Made by a program: the position numbers and the translations under genes | The notes under the pieces: generated by a model | Databases searched by the model: none | Told to the model about the DNA's origin: nothing | What the model saw: only the letters and a program-made list of their open reading frames with translations | Shown: one piece after another, positions 1-10,781 of the stretch | How the letters are laid out: each line of letters starts with the position of its first letter | Numbering within the stretch: position 1 is the first letter of the stretch | NCBI GenBank assembly: GCA_021229015.1 | Contig: CM037781.1 | Span: forward strand, 39,291,897-39,355,896 | DNA from: Solen grandis | Taxonomy: Eukaryota > Mollusca > Bivalvia > Adapedonta > Solenidae | Direction of reading: 5' to 3' | Length of the DNA: 64,000 bases

Positions 1-6
1 TATACA

Positions 7-330
7 ATTTTAACCCTGTACCTCTTGTAGACTCATTTTGATGCATTGGCAAACGGAGTAGATCTAGATCAGACAGCTCCGATATCTGGGTCTCCTCTGG
101 TCGCTCATACGATACTATAGCTCAGTTTCTACACAGTCAGTGTGGCAAAGAAAAATTAATTACTTCATATACCATTTTCAGTTAAGTTCATTAAAATCAT
201 TTTATCATAGATTTGTATGTGAAGTTCATTAAAATTCATTTTATCATAGATTTGTATGTGAATATTAATGAAGTTAAGGGATAATAAGGAAGAGGTCCAC
301 AATAATCTATATAAAAACTATACATTTACA
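7..330 (+). repeat. Dispersed repeat shared with 12541-12735
   Basis: TGGCAAAGAAAAATTAATTA and TTCATATACCAT blocks recur at 12.6 kb. Within it, about 40 bp (TTCATTAAAATCATTTTATC and on) is duplicated in tandem at 185-262. Ends not defined. Confidence 0.45.
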
Positions 331-675
331 ACTGTTGATTGTTTGCCAGTGCAATTATGATGACTTGATGAAATGTTTGTGTCTCAAGATATTCTCCGTA
401 GTTGTGGCTATATAGGAATCAAGCTCAGCATGTCACGTCCTACACTCACATTAGACAATGTGGGATGTCAAGATAATACCCTATAAGGTTAAGTGATATC
501 GTCAAATTTCAATATGCGTTAATAAACATCATACATATACCTATTAATCCATATATATATATGATTCTTTAAAATAAAAAAAAGATTTATTTGTATTTAA
601 AAGTTTCAATTTTATTTATTTAACATCAATTTACAATGTTTACACTTTATTCTGGCCAGTAGGAATAGTGTTGAT

Positions 676-741
676 TGATTGATATTTTAGTTTACCGTCG
701 CTGCGACAGTATTCCAGTCATATAGCGCCATCCAGCTAATA
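676..741 (-). mobile_element. SINE tail fragment
   Basis: TAGTTTACCGTCGCTGCGAC and CATATAGCGCCATCCAGC only. It directly precedes the MITE at 766. Confidence 0.6.
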
Positions 742-765
742 ACACTGGAATAGTGTACAGATAAT

Positions 766-1002
766 AACCCTTTCCCTCATAGAGGACACCATGAAAAGAC
801 CTATGCGAACAACATAAAACCAGATCAGCCTGCGAGTAACTCGCAGGCTGATCAGGTTTTATGCTGTTCGCTGCTCCTCAGTGGTCTGGAAATGAAGATT
901 TTGTAATTAAATTTGGTAAGGTTTAACTGTGGTTTTCTGCATCTCAGGCTTTATGTGGTACCTATTGAGTGCGTCAAAATGAGTCTAAATGAGGGAAAGG
1001 GA
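766..1002 (-). mobile_element. TTAA-type MITE with internal hairpin, copy 1
   Basis: Ends AACCCTTTCCCTCAT and ATGAGGGAAAGGG, about 237 bp, containing the 60-70-nt palindrome built on ATCAGCCTGCGAG. The flanking TTAA is mutated on both sides, so this copy looks older. Confidence 0.75.
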
Positions 1003-1403
1003 TAAAATAAGAATTGCTATTCTAACATCATTTACGTATACAACATTATTTAGACGTGTAAAAAAAAAAGCACAAATACAGTCTCAGAACCCTTATTCAT
1101 CTGCTGTTAATTGGACTACTGTGTCATTTGTTATCGTGTGCTTATTGTCCTTGAGTAATGACATGTACGTGAATATATATTACACACCCCTTCCACCCAA
1201 CCCCTGCCTCATTCCGCTCCCTGAGGTGTGATTTATTTTCTCGAAATTCAAGAGTGTCTCCAAATTTAATGTGTCTGAAAATTTAGAGTGATTACAGTAA
1301 TTATCTTAAATGATAAACCTGTTTTTCATTTTTGGACGGTATTTTCAACGAAAAATTAATGATGTCCAGCAGGCATCCGCTCAGGTTGATCTTTTTCTTT
1401 TCT

Positions 1404-1797
1404 TTTTTATGCCCCCACAAAGTGGGGTGCATATAGCGTTGCACTTGTCCGTCCGTCCGTCCGTCCGTCAGTCCATCAGTCCATCAGTCCGTCAGTCCAT
1501 CAGTCTGTCCCCCCCCGTCCCGAAATCTTGTGAACGCAACTCCTCTTAACCGGATGGCAGATTTTGCTTAAACTTCCAGGGATGAACAACCTTAATGTGT
1601 AGATGGTAGTAAAGAAAGGAATTTTCGCGGCGACCAAATTTAACAGAATTATGGCCCTTTGTTGATTTGTTCACTATATACCATATAGAAATTTTGTGAA
1701 CGCAACTCCTCTTCAACCGGATGGCAGATTTTGCTTAAACTTCCAGGGATGAACAACCTTAATGTGTAGATGGTAGTAAAGAAAGGAATTTTCGCGG
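1404..1797 (+). mobile_element. Pearl-like tandem-repeat element, cut by the gap
   Basis: A start hairpin (GCCCCCACAAAGTGGGGTGC), then a (GTCC)n and (GTCCATCA)n run (1447-1505), then two nearly identical tandem units of 166 bp (from about 1529 and 1695) that run into the N gap. Same order of parts as the elements at 53-57 kb. Confidence 0.65.
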
Positions 1798-1897
1798 NNN
1801 NNNNNNNNNNNNNNNNNNNNNNNNNNNNNNNNNNNNNNNNNNNNNNNNNNNNNNNNNNNNNNNNNNNNNNNNNNNNNNNNNNNNNNNNNNNNNNNNN
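1798..1897. other. 100-base assembly gap
   Basis: Exactly 100 N, a placeholder length. It interrupts a 166-bp tandem repeat, so the missing amount is unknown. Confidence 0.98.
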
Positions 1898-2172
1898 GAT
1901 GCATAGACCACGCCCACAAACATACTATCGTAACCTTGCTTGTCAAACTCATGGGTCTATAATAGATATAGTTTAAACGATAAGTGTTATATTATTTAAA
2001 TATTTTTTAGCTTTTTTTATTTATTGTGTTTTGTTGTGTAATCAACTACTGTTATATTAATCAGCACCCGAATGTGAAATATGTTGTTTGATACACAACA
2101 AAACACAAATAAACACCTATTTGTTTGCTATTCCGATATTTCCTTACCATCTTCTAGAAACGCGGAACCTAA

Positions 2173-2216
2173 ATGACGTCAGAGCATTAAGATGGTACTT
2201 AATGCTCTGACGTCAT
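2173..2216. repeat. Perfect 18-bp inverted repeat with 8-nt loop
   Basis: ATGACGTCAGAGCATTAA, a loop GATGGTAC, then its exact complement. Each arm contains TGACGTCA. It lies about 45 bp from a TTAA-flanked MITE, with no obvious element ends of its own. Confidence 0.85.
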
Positions 2217-2262
2217 AATGATTACGCACACCTTCTGAATTATTTCTGGAGTAAAACGTTAA

Positions 2263-2414
2263 CACGGTCCCAGTAATGGTTCCGCTACATTTCGGACCTC
2301 ATGGCCTTTCACGGAGATAAACAAGGTTTCCTAATATTTCATTACGGACACTAAGTTATCTTGGTAGAGGTTAAGTGGTCCAAGACGTAGCGGAACCATT
2401 ATAGGGACTTTACC
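2263..2414. mobile_element. 152-bp MITE (GGTAAAGTCCC family), copy 1
   Basis: The right TIR AGCGGAACCATTATAGGG with GACTTTACC pairs with a decayed left TIR (CCCAGTAATGGTTCCGCT). TTAA flanks both ends. The interior (TTTCGGACCTCATGGCC) is shared with 17043-17194. Confidence 0.7.
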
Positions 2415-3227
2415 TTAAGTAATAATAGAAAAATCTGCAGATATCACTGGGGTATTAAAATGACGAGGTACAACATATTTCTCTCACTATAAACGGGTTA
2501 AGAATAAGAAAATAAAATATTAATGAAAATAAGTTATGGTTTTGTTGCTTATTTCGAATGACGTATCAAGTTTTGGTTGGTGTCATTCAAGTAAAAGTCC
2601 CAGCTTTTCATTTTACTCTCGTATACTGGTAAAACAAAGGTGAAATCAAAGTGACTTATCGTTTCACTGACGTCGTAGAGTTTCAGATAATGTTTTCAAC
2701 TTCTGTACAGAAATAAAGATAAGTGTTTGTCTTACTTTTCGATTCCATCAAAGCCCTTTTTGATTTTCTTCAAATGTCTGTACTTTATTATTAACACATA
2801 TTATTATGCCTTTGAAGATTAAGGTGGCACTCTAGACATGGAAAAGGCGAGCAACTTCCGCAAATCTAAAACAAGGCCGCTCAAATCTTTAGGGTCGACC
2901 CGAAACACAGTGTTTTCGGCCTAGTTTGTAAGGTCGGGTTGCTTGATAAGCATGGACTCCTCGTGGGAGTGTTAAAAACCTTTCTTGCCAAACTGTAACA
3001 ACAATGATCAGCGGTAAAAACTATAGACAATGACAAAAGTAGGCCTAATTTTAGATATATATTTTCCTATAACATGTTAAAAAAATAAACATATTATACG
3101 GACTGGGTATTCCATAACACTGGGAACCCAATATCCCGTATTTAAATTGATGATGGCGCAGTTGATATAAATCACGAAACCTACATCAGCGATGTAAAAT
3201 CATAACAACAACAGACATTTCATTGCC
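2415..3227. other. Unannotated 0.8 kb before the C1q 3' end
   Basis: AT-rich single-copy-looking sequence. No exon, repeat end or hairpin was recognised. Confidence 0.5.
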
Positions 3228-3233
3228 TTTATT
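3228..3233 (-). terminator. Polyadenylation signal of the C1q gene
   Basis: AATAAA on the minus strand about 38 bp after the C1q stop codon, the expected place for a short 3' UTR. Confidence 0.55.
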
Positions 3234-3271
3234 TATAATTCAAAGATACGATACAAACACTGCTCACTACT

Positions 3272-3730
3272 TTATCCAATTAATTGATTGCCAGTGAAAT
3301 CCTCATACAAGAGGAAACCGGCAAACGATGTCCATTTTTCTCCAAGAATGTGCTCATCAGCTCCAAGGAGGGTGACCGTGACGTCATCGTGAACTTTCAA
3401 ATTGACCACTATCGTATGCGCGCCCTGGTCATATGTGCTAGTTATGAATCTAGCCACGTTGACGCCGTTGACGTCGATGCCTGCATATAAATGTGCATTG
3501 TCCGTTGGTACTCGTGTGGATGCCTGCAACAGTCGCTGCAATGACATATGTGCCTGCAACAGGCGCAGTGAAGATCCCGTGTAATTTGTTGTAGCCGTTC
3601 CCTATGTTCGTGACTGGGTTGTCGAATACTATTGGTTGTCCGATACCCAAATGAGTAAGGTCATGTGGCGTCACGGTTGCAAAGAAAGCTACACGGTTTT
3701 CGTTAATCCCTGCTTGCCGGATGCGCTGTT
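3272..3730 (-). CDS. C1q gene exon 2: C1q globular domain
   Basis: The exon opens after TTTTAATTTCAG with residues QRIRQAGINENRVAFFATV, a typical lead-in to C1q beta strand A. The first half of the domain reads in one frame (to about 3503) and the second half (NAHLYAGIDVNGV to FAGFLL and the stop) in the next. One extra G in the GG at 3503-3502 explains it. No other domain follows. Confidence 0.8.
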
Positions 3731-4545
3731 CTGAAATTAAAAAGGAAATGTTTATTAGTAAAAATAACTTGATTTTAATCAGTATCGTTTACTGCAATAA
3801 GAAATTAATTTTTGACAAAATAAAATATGCATGTACTTTGACTGATTATCAGTTTTAATATCAAATCCTTTCCGAGTGGTTAGATTACATGTCTACGGTG
3901 TGATACAGCAGTGTGGCAACACTATATCTGTCTCAAGTAAGCATCGTCTCCAAAGGACTGAAATACTGTCGGTGGGATGTTAAACCCACTATCTTTTGGG
4001 ATTATTTTTCCACACACAACAAAAAAGGTGTGTTTGATATACTTATCATTTATGTATTACTGCTTTTTCTTTCCACTCCAGCTTTAAATGGTATTTTTTT
4101 GTAAATATAAAGTTTGAAAAAGAAAAAGGTTTAAAAAGACTTACTTTCCGAACTATCCAATCCTCTTTCTTGTCTGATGCTCTTTTTTGGGGAAACTATG
4201 ATTTTTGTGATCACTCAAAACATCAGACATGGCGTCAGTATCACCGCTGTCTTCCGCAGAAATATCCTTTCCAGCATTTCCTCCATTTCTTAGGTCTGCT
4301 ACGATTTCGTTCAATTCGCTGAGCTGAGACTTCAAGTTTGCTATTTCCAGATGATGCTTAGCTTTCAACTGTTCTATTTCCTTTCTGTTTTGTGCATCTT
4401 TTTCCTCCAGTTCGGAAATTTTATGAAACAATGTTTCAAATTTCGCATTTATTGCTTTTGCATCCAAAATTTCAGCAGTCGATATATCTTTTCCGTACGT
4501 TATTCCGAACAGAGCTATAATCAGAACACAACCGAACATCTCCAT
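3272..4545 (-). CDS. Secreted coiled-coil C1q-domain protein, two exons, frame broken twice
   Basis: Exon 1 is 4545-4145 and exon 2 is 3730-3272, joined by a GT-AG intron (donor GTAAGT, acceptor TTTTAATTTCAG). The N terminus is a hydrophobic signal peptide (MEMFGCVLIIALFGITYG). A heptad-patterned coiled coil follows (SELEEKDAQNRKEIEQL onward), then a C1q/TNF-like domain with FTAPVAGTYV in the middle and FAGFLL near the C-terminal end, so the domain is complete. Secreted C1q-domain proteins in bivalves act as soluble lectin-like recognition molecules; that role here is inferred from family. Two breaks are seen. Exon 1 reaches TAG at 4155-4153 unless one base is removed in 4155-4214, and exon 2 changes frame near 3502. 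Removing one base at each restores agreement with the splice phase (codon A/AA across the intron) and with the domain. It is either a recent pseudogene or a gene with consensus errors. Confidence 0.8.
3870..3992 (+). mobile_element. V-like SINE fragment in the C1q intron
   Basis: CAGCAGTGTGGCAACACTAT, CTGTCTCAAGTAAGCATCG and CTGTCGGTGGGATGTTAAAC. The head is reduced to CCGAGTGGTTAGA-like remains. Confidence 0.75.
4145..4545 (-). CDS. C1q gene exon 1: signal peptide and coiled coil
   Basis: The start codon has a good context (CAGCCATGG). The exon carries the signal peptide, about 60 residues with coiled-coil spacing, and a charged linker. The donor CGGAAA/GTAAGT at 4145/4144 is near-consensus. 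The upstream frame ends at TAG (4155-4153), while the frame that matches exon 2 is open only after 4215, so the switch lies in A and C homopolymers at 4187-4206. Confidence 0.75.
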
Positions 4546-4612
4546 GGCTGAAACGTCTGCGACTTCTGCCTACGGCAGATTGAGATAAGGGGGATTGCTT
4601 TTGCCACGATTA

Positions 4613-4892
4613 AGTACGATGGCTATTTCTCGCCATATTGTGTGTTGCTTTGGCGAGGCGAGAAGTCAAAACACAACGGACTGTTATATCGTTTTGCGTG
4701 GCGAATTCTGACAAGAAATATCGACATTTTCGTTGATTGTGACATATCAAAGTACGCATTTGTCGAGGAGCCAGGTTGAAAGTAAAATTATTGTGGCTAT
4801 ATTTTGTCGTAGTAAGCGAAACATTAGTCTGTCCAGAAACGATGATTTTTGCGTTATGCGCCACGCGAAAGGTCAGAAATTAGCCACCGTAA
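4613..4892. mobile_element. MITE beside the C1q gene start
   Basis: Imperfect TIR: TACGATGGCTATTTCT on the left, TTACGGTGGCTAATTTCT on the right (minus strand). Its inner edge is about 70 bp upstream of the C1q ATG, so it supplies most of the proximal promoter. The 84-codon open frame inside it is ignored. Confidence 0.5.
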
Positions 4893-5163
4893 GTTAGAGA
4901 TAACTGGAACATCACTAGATGTATGAAATACTCCCCGTATAAATTTCACAGAAAAGAAAAGATAATAATAAAATAAGTGAGATAATGATGACATAGAGTT
5001 ATTGTTCTTGGACAAGGCACTTCAGCTATTCGTTATATTTCAATATTCAAATTTTCAAGTAAATCCCTTTGTTATTTTTCAAGCTATTTTTCAGACAAAA
5101 TTCATTATTACTAAATAAACAAATTCTGATAAAACATGCGATGAAACATGTTGATAATATGCA

Positions 5164-5640
5164 TAGCTAGACTTGCTTTTGATCAAGCCTATTAAGTTTC
5201 ATCCATTACAAGTCAGGGTTTTGGAGATGAAATGCGGACAAGTGTGTATGCACATTATATAAACATATAACTTTAAATACAATAGGCCATAACTCTGTGA
5301 TAAACCAACCCACCCTAAAAACATCTAAACCTGATACTGATGAATCTTGTAAAAATTCACCATATTCGAGCCAGGGATTTTGAAAATAATTGTGGAGAAG
5401 GCTGCATAAAAATACAAAGGGCCATAACTCTGTAATAATTAATCCGACCTACATGTGCCGACAAAATGCACAACTAGACTTAATACAGATTAATCATGTG
5501 AAGTTTCTTCAAATTTAATCCAGGGGTTTTGGAGATGAAATCTGGACAAGATTTTGACAAAAATACAAAGGGCAATAACTCTGTGATAATTTATCTGACC
5601 TAAATGTGCCGACAAAAATCATAAGAAAAAAAAGTTTTTC
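5164..5640 (+). repeat. Degenerate tandem array, unit about 155-175 bp, three copies
   Basis: Each unit contains AAGGGCCATAACTCTGT-like and GGTTTTGGAGATGAAATC-like segments. It lies in the 1.4 kb between the end of the ZU5-like gene and the C1q gene. No terminal hairpins were found. Confidence 0.6.
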
Positions 5641-6354
5641 ATTCTGACATTTAAAAAGTGCACAAAGAAAAAATGGTTAAGATATAAAGATATTAAAATG
5701 TTATAATGAGCAAAACCAAGTGTAATCCTTGATAACAACTTGTCAAATTCATAATTCAATATTATCAACATCACCTCATTCCCCTGTTAATTCTCCTTTA
5801 CGATATACGGCTGCTTAAGTAATCCTCCGTCTTTGTTGAACTGGTTTACCTTTGAGTTATGTTTTTTTTTATATTCGTATTGGATATGTGCTTATCATAC
5901 ACGAATAATGGTAGTTGGAAACAATTTCAACTTACCCCCACCCACCCATTTATTTTCTCTCTGTAAATCCGTAAAATCACGTATTGTCGTCTTTAAAGAT
6001 GCTGTTGTTTTGCTTAATGTATTTTCTCTCTTTATATAGCGTTGATAAAGAAGTATCACGGTGCAAATACATTGAATATGCGAAATAGATTGAAATCTGA
6101 TATAGCGATTTTATTCAACCTAGTTGCGCTATGTTGCAGACTACGATGGGCTACGATATGTTACGTTCATTTTTGTTGTTACAAATGTTCACCCTATAAA
6201 ACCATTCTAAGACTGTTGTCCTGGATTTTCGATAACCTCGTTTTTAGAACGTATTCAGGTTACAAAGGTCAATGAGTCACACATTATCTTGTTTGTACTT
6301 TCAGTGACTCATCGTGAGGTAATCGTCATTTTCTCCAAGAAGAAGACATGGAAG

Positions 6355-9300
6355 TTAAGGAAGCATAATTGAACATACTTTTATTGCTATCGTTACGTCA
6401 TTCTCGAAACAGCCTTGCGGGATTGAGACCTCCACTTTCCCGTTGTCCTCACTGACGTAATTAGCCCCTGTGGGACCGACCACAAGAGTGTGTGGCGTCT
6501 TGAAGGAAACTGCTGTGAAGGCTTCACACTTTGACGTGTTAAATCTGATGAGGATGTCACCATCGGCACTAATCTGAAACAAAAGCAATGCCTTTGATAC
6601 ATAAGATAAATCTAAATATTTATACCCCAATATTACACGTCGAAAATCCTAATCTCTCTATGCAGTTCCAGGGATGAACCAATATTACACGTCGAAAATC
6701 CTAATCTCTCTATGCAGTTCCAGGGATGAACCAGTGATTTGCACCTGTGAAGGCAATGAAGAGTCTTTGCCCCTAACAGGATTCGAACCTACAACTTAAA
6801 AATCTTCAGTTATGGCGTTCCCATTGGACCACGGCGCCAATACATTGAAACAAAGAATAATCCATATAAAATCATATCAAATATCTCAAAAATAGAGGCC
6901 GTTAGAGAAAGTGTTTCATGAATGACCGAGCCACTTGTGAAAATATTAATTCAGAGAGAGGTAGAGAGAGGGAAATTTATTTTATTGTCATATTCATTAC
7001 CACCGAAAGTCTTACATTCAAGAACCAATAAGAGAAAGGAGGATGGTGGGGAGACTCACGGTTCGGTTCTCCAACTCTGTCCACTGTCCGTCCGTCTCAG
7101 CTTCAGAAAACCGACTGTCACTATCGGTCACTGACGGTTCAACGGGAACTCTATAGTGACCTCCTCGGAACACGACAAACCATCCGGACCTAAAACAATC
7201 AACTTGACATTCCACACTAACACCACACAACTTGACCATGTGGGTCAAAATTTCATTGCTATCACTAAGACTTTTTTTTCTTGCACCTGTTCCTTTTGTT
7301 CTTCTGTAGATTGAAACATATAGGTGACAAGGAGAGGGACGAGTGTAAACAAACGAACGATACAATTTCTTGGGGCTACTTATTCAGCAAATTCTAACGG
7401 AATTCGAACCATCATGTCCTAACCATGTGGTTCTAGAGCCATGATTTTTAAATTAGATTGTTAATAAGTTATAATTAAAACAGTTGTCCATATAATTTGG
7501 TTTTTATGTCATCAAAATTCAAATAATCGATATATCAACTTCAGATTATAATATTCTCAAATTTTAGGTATACATGTATCAAAATTATTAAAATCTAATA
7601 AAAGAAAATAATCTTTTAAGCTAAAAACATATTAATTTATCATATACAGTATATGTATATAATGTTCGTTGTGCAACTGAGATCTCCGTGACAATGACAA
7701 CAGATTGGTTGAATTCCTATTTAAATTTTTTCTTTAATCTCATCAGTTTCGGACGATTTTGCTGACTTTAAATGTCTTTGAATGTCTCTTCTTTACTCGG
7801 GTTATATTATTCCTCCCTTTGGACAAGATGCTATGAGAAAACTGAGAAAATCGATAATGTAATAACTTTCTTTTGATAATGTGTGGTCACAAACAACCTT
7901 TAAAGTTTTACTGGTTAGGTAAAACCTTACTAGACCGGGTACTTCATGATCCGGAATTTTATTACTTTATAACATTCCAAAAACCGGACTCATTTTGCTG
8001 ACCTTTGACACATGTGCATATATATCTGCATAGTTACTTCTCTGCGTTCTGTAACCTGAATGACATTGCATCAACAAGGTGTGAAATATTTGATTTTTTT
8101 TCTAAAATTCTAATGGATGTTGGGATTTCACTTTAACTTTACTGACATACCTATAGCAAATATATCAGAGTGAAGGGTGTGGTCGTCTGTTAGTTTCATG
8201 CTGTCTAAAAGTGGTTTTCTTTGGTTCATTTCACACGCGTCTATTTTCAGTTTCCCTAGCTGGTCGTAACACTCCATTCTGTATTTCAATGAGACGCCCG
8301 CTCTTCCGGAAATAACTGGCAACCTTAAAATAATAAAATGACCAACATATAATGGTGACGATAATAAGATGTGTCACTTTGTTCATTTATTTTATGCAAA
8401 CAGATTATATATTGTGTCCTATCAGTGAGACAAACTCCATACCTCACAATGTATAAAGGGTACGCAGCTGAATTTAGCGTAAAATAAAAAGAAAATGCGT
8501 TTGTTTTAAGTCAGTATTGAATATAACTCGTCCCGAAGTGATAATTTTTAACATTTTCACTTGCGCTATGCAAGTACAAAATACAATATATATATATATC
8601 ACTTCCCGATGAGATATATTCCATATCTACTCAATATAAACAAATATAACCTCTATAAATATGTATATTTTTTTTCGTTGTTAGTGAAATATATTAATTT
8701 TAGATAAGAAAGGATTTCTTAATTAAGTTATTGGTTCCTATCAAAATGGATTAATCCTTTCCCTCATACAGACTCATTTTGACGCACTCAATAGGTCCCA
8801 CATAAAGCCTGATCTGCTGAGAACCACAGTTAAACCTTACCAAACTTAATTACAAAATTCTCATTTCCCGACCACTGAGGAGCAGCGAACAGCATAAAAC
8901 CTGATCAGCCTGCGAGTTACTCGCAGGCTGATCTGGTTCTATGCTGTTCGCATAGGTCTTTTCATGGTGTCCTCTATGAGGGAAAGGGTTAAGACCCTGC
9001 TACATGATGACGTCATTACCTTTTAGCTTGCCACGCCTCCTCGCTGTACTTCTTATACACATCGGAAATTTTCTGTATAGAATCTAGACACTGCCTGAAA
9101 CAAAATGCGATACAATTTAATTCATTGGCTATATCAGCCCTAGACACGCCCTGGTTCAGCGGTTTCTTCTTTTATTCATTTCCCTTTTTTACACTTTCGA
9201 CACCATTCTTATCAGTCTAATTAGAGTTACAAATATCATATCTTAATCTGCATTCAACGTTGTATATATTTATTTTTTGTTAGAAATAATAAAAAATAAA

Positions 9301-10747
9301 ACTTCAGAAGGACATTCAAATGGTCAAGTTTGAATTAACCCTTTCCCTCATATAGACTCATTTTGACGCACTCAATAGGTACCACATAAAGCCTGATCTG
9401 CAGAAATCCACAGTTAAACCTTACCAAATTTAATTATAAAATCCTCATTTCCAGACCACTGAGGAGCAGCGAACAGCATAAAACCTGATCAGCCTGCGAG
9501 TTACCCGCAGGCTGATCTGGTTTTATGCTGTTCGCATAGGTCTTTTCATGGTGTCCTCTATGAGGGAAAGGGTTAAAGTAATTACAAAATTTTGCAACTG
9601 CTGAAACAGCACTCGTGGCAACAGTTACCTCCCTTGTAAGACCGGTGCGAGGACTATGAACGAGTAGGTGACCAGAAAAACGACTTACTGTTGTTTACTA
9701 GACTCTGTTACCGGCGCTTGCTCGACTTTAACTTCTTTGCTGTTAAAATATGAAAAAAAGATGTTGTTCAGTTTGTGCTTCGTATATAAGCTATATTGTT
9801 TAATGCACTGTTTACACACATGATGGGGCCGCCGTGGCCGAGCGGTTACAGTCGTGGACTACAAATCTCTCAGCCCCTCACCGCTGTGGGTTCGAATCCT
9901 GGTAGGGACTTCGGATTTTTCATGTGAGGAAGCCTTCCAGCTGGCTTGCGGTAGGTCGGTGGTTCTACCCGGGTACCTCTGTGTACTCGGGGTCTTCCTC
10001 CACCTGTAATTAGCTGGACGTCGCTATATGATTGAAATACTATCGCAGCGACGGAAAACCCCAATACAACAACAACAACAACACACATGATATTTGTATT
10101 TTCTATTGTGCACATATTGGTATTCGTAATGCTTTTCTAGTGTAAACACATATTTGTATCTTTAAGTGTCATGATACATTTTTTTTAGTAAATATAACGA
10201 TTTATATTATTTCGATCATTAAATTGTAGCCCAAAATCCATTTGAAAGGTTCCTTGGCTAAATCAGTACCTTGCACCTTGGAAGCTAATGACCGGTTCCT
10301 GACCCGTGGGCAACGGATTTTGAAGAGAGAGCGAGGCTATTCGAGTTTACCGTCGCTTCGACAGTATTTCAATCACATAGCGACGTCCAGCTAATTACAA
10401 GTGAAGGAAGACCCCAAATGCACGGAGGCATCTGGGTAGAACCACCGACTTACCGCAAGCCAGCTGGAAGGCAGAGAGAGAGAGAGAAAGAGAGATCAAT
10501 GTAATACTTTCTTATCGAGGTATCCCATGTGTGACTCATACATGTACCTCACTAGCTCAGTATGAAACTCGATTTGTGTGTAGATTGTTGTTATAGTGAT
10601 ATTATTCCTCGGTTTGTCATTCATCATTGAAAATAACCATTATATCAGCCCCTACACCTAACCAAACACAATCATTACCCATAAAAAGCAACCCTCACCC
10701 AGACTGAAATATGCAAACCGAGGTCCTCACAAGGTAGGTATACAAAG

Positions 10748-10781
<34 letters not shown>

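Noticed and set aside
4610..4864. 84-codon minus-strand open frame upstream of the C1q gene
   Set aside because: Contained in a MITE; no signal peptide or domain.
7370..7445. Another tRNA-like sequence (GGTTCGAATTCC on the minus strand)
   Set aside because: Only the B box region is recognisable. No body or tail.
9826..9900. tRNA gene with A and B boxes (also at 44366, 14408, 12843)
   Set aside because: Each is followed by a shared SINE body and tail, one with a target duplication. The heads do not fold into a clean cloverleaf by eye.
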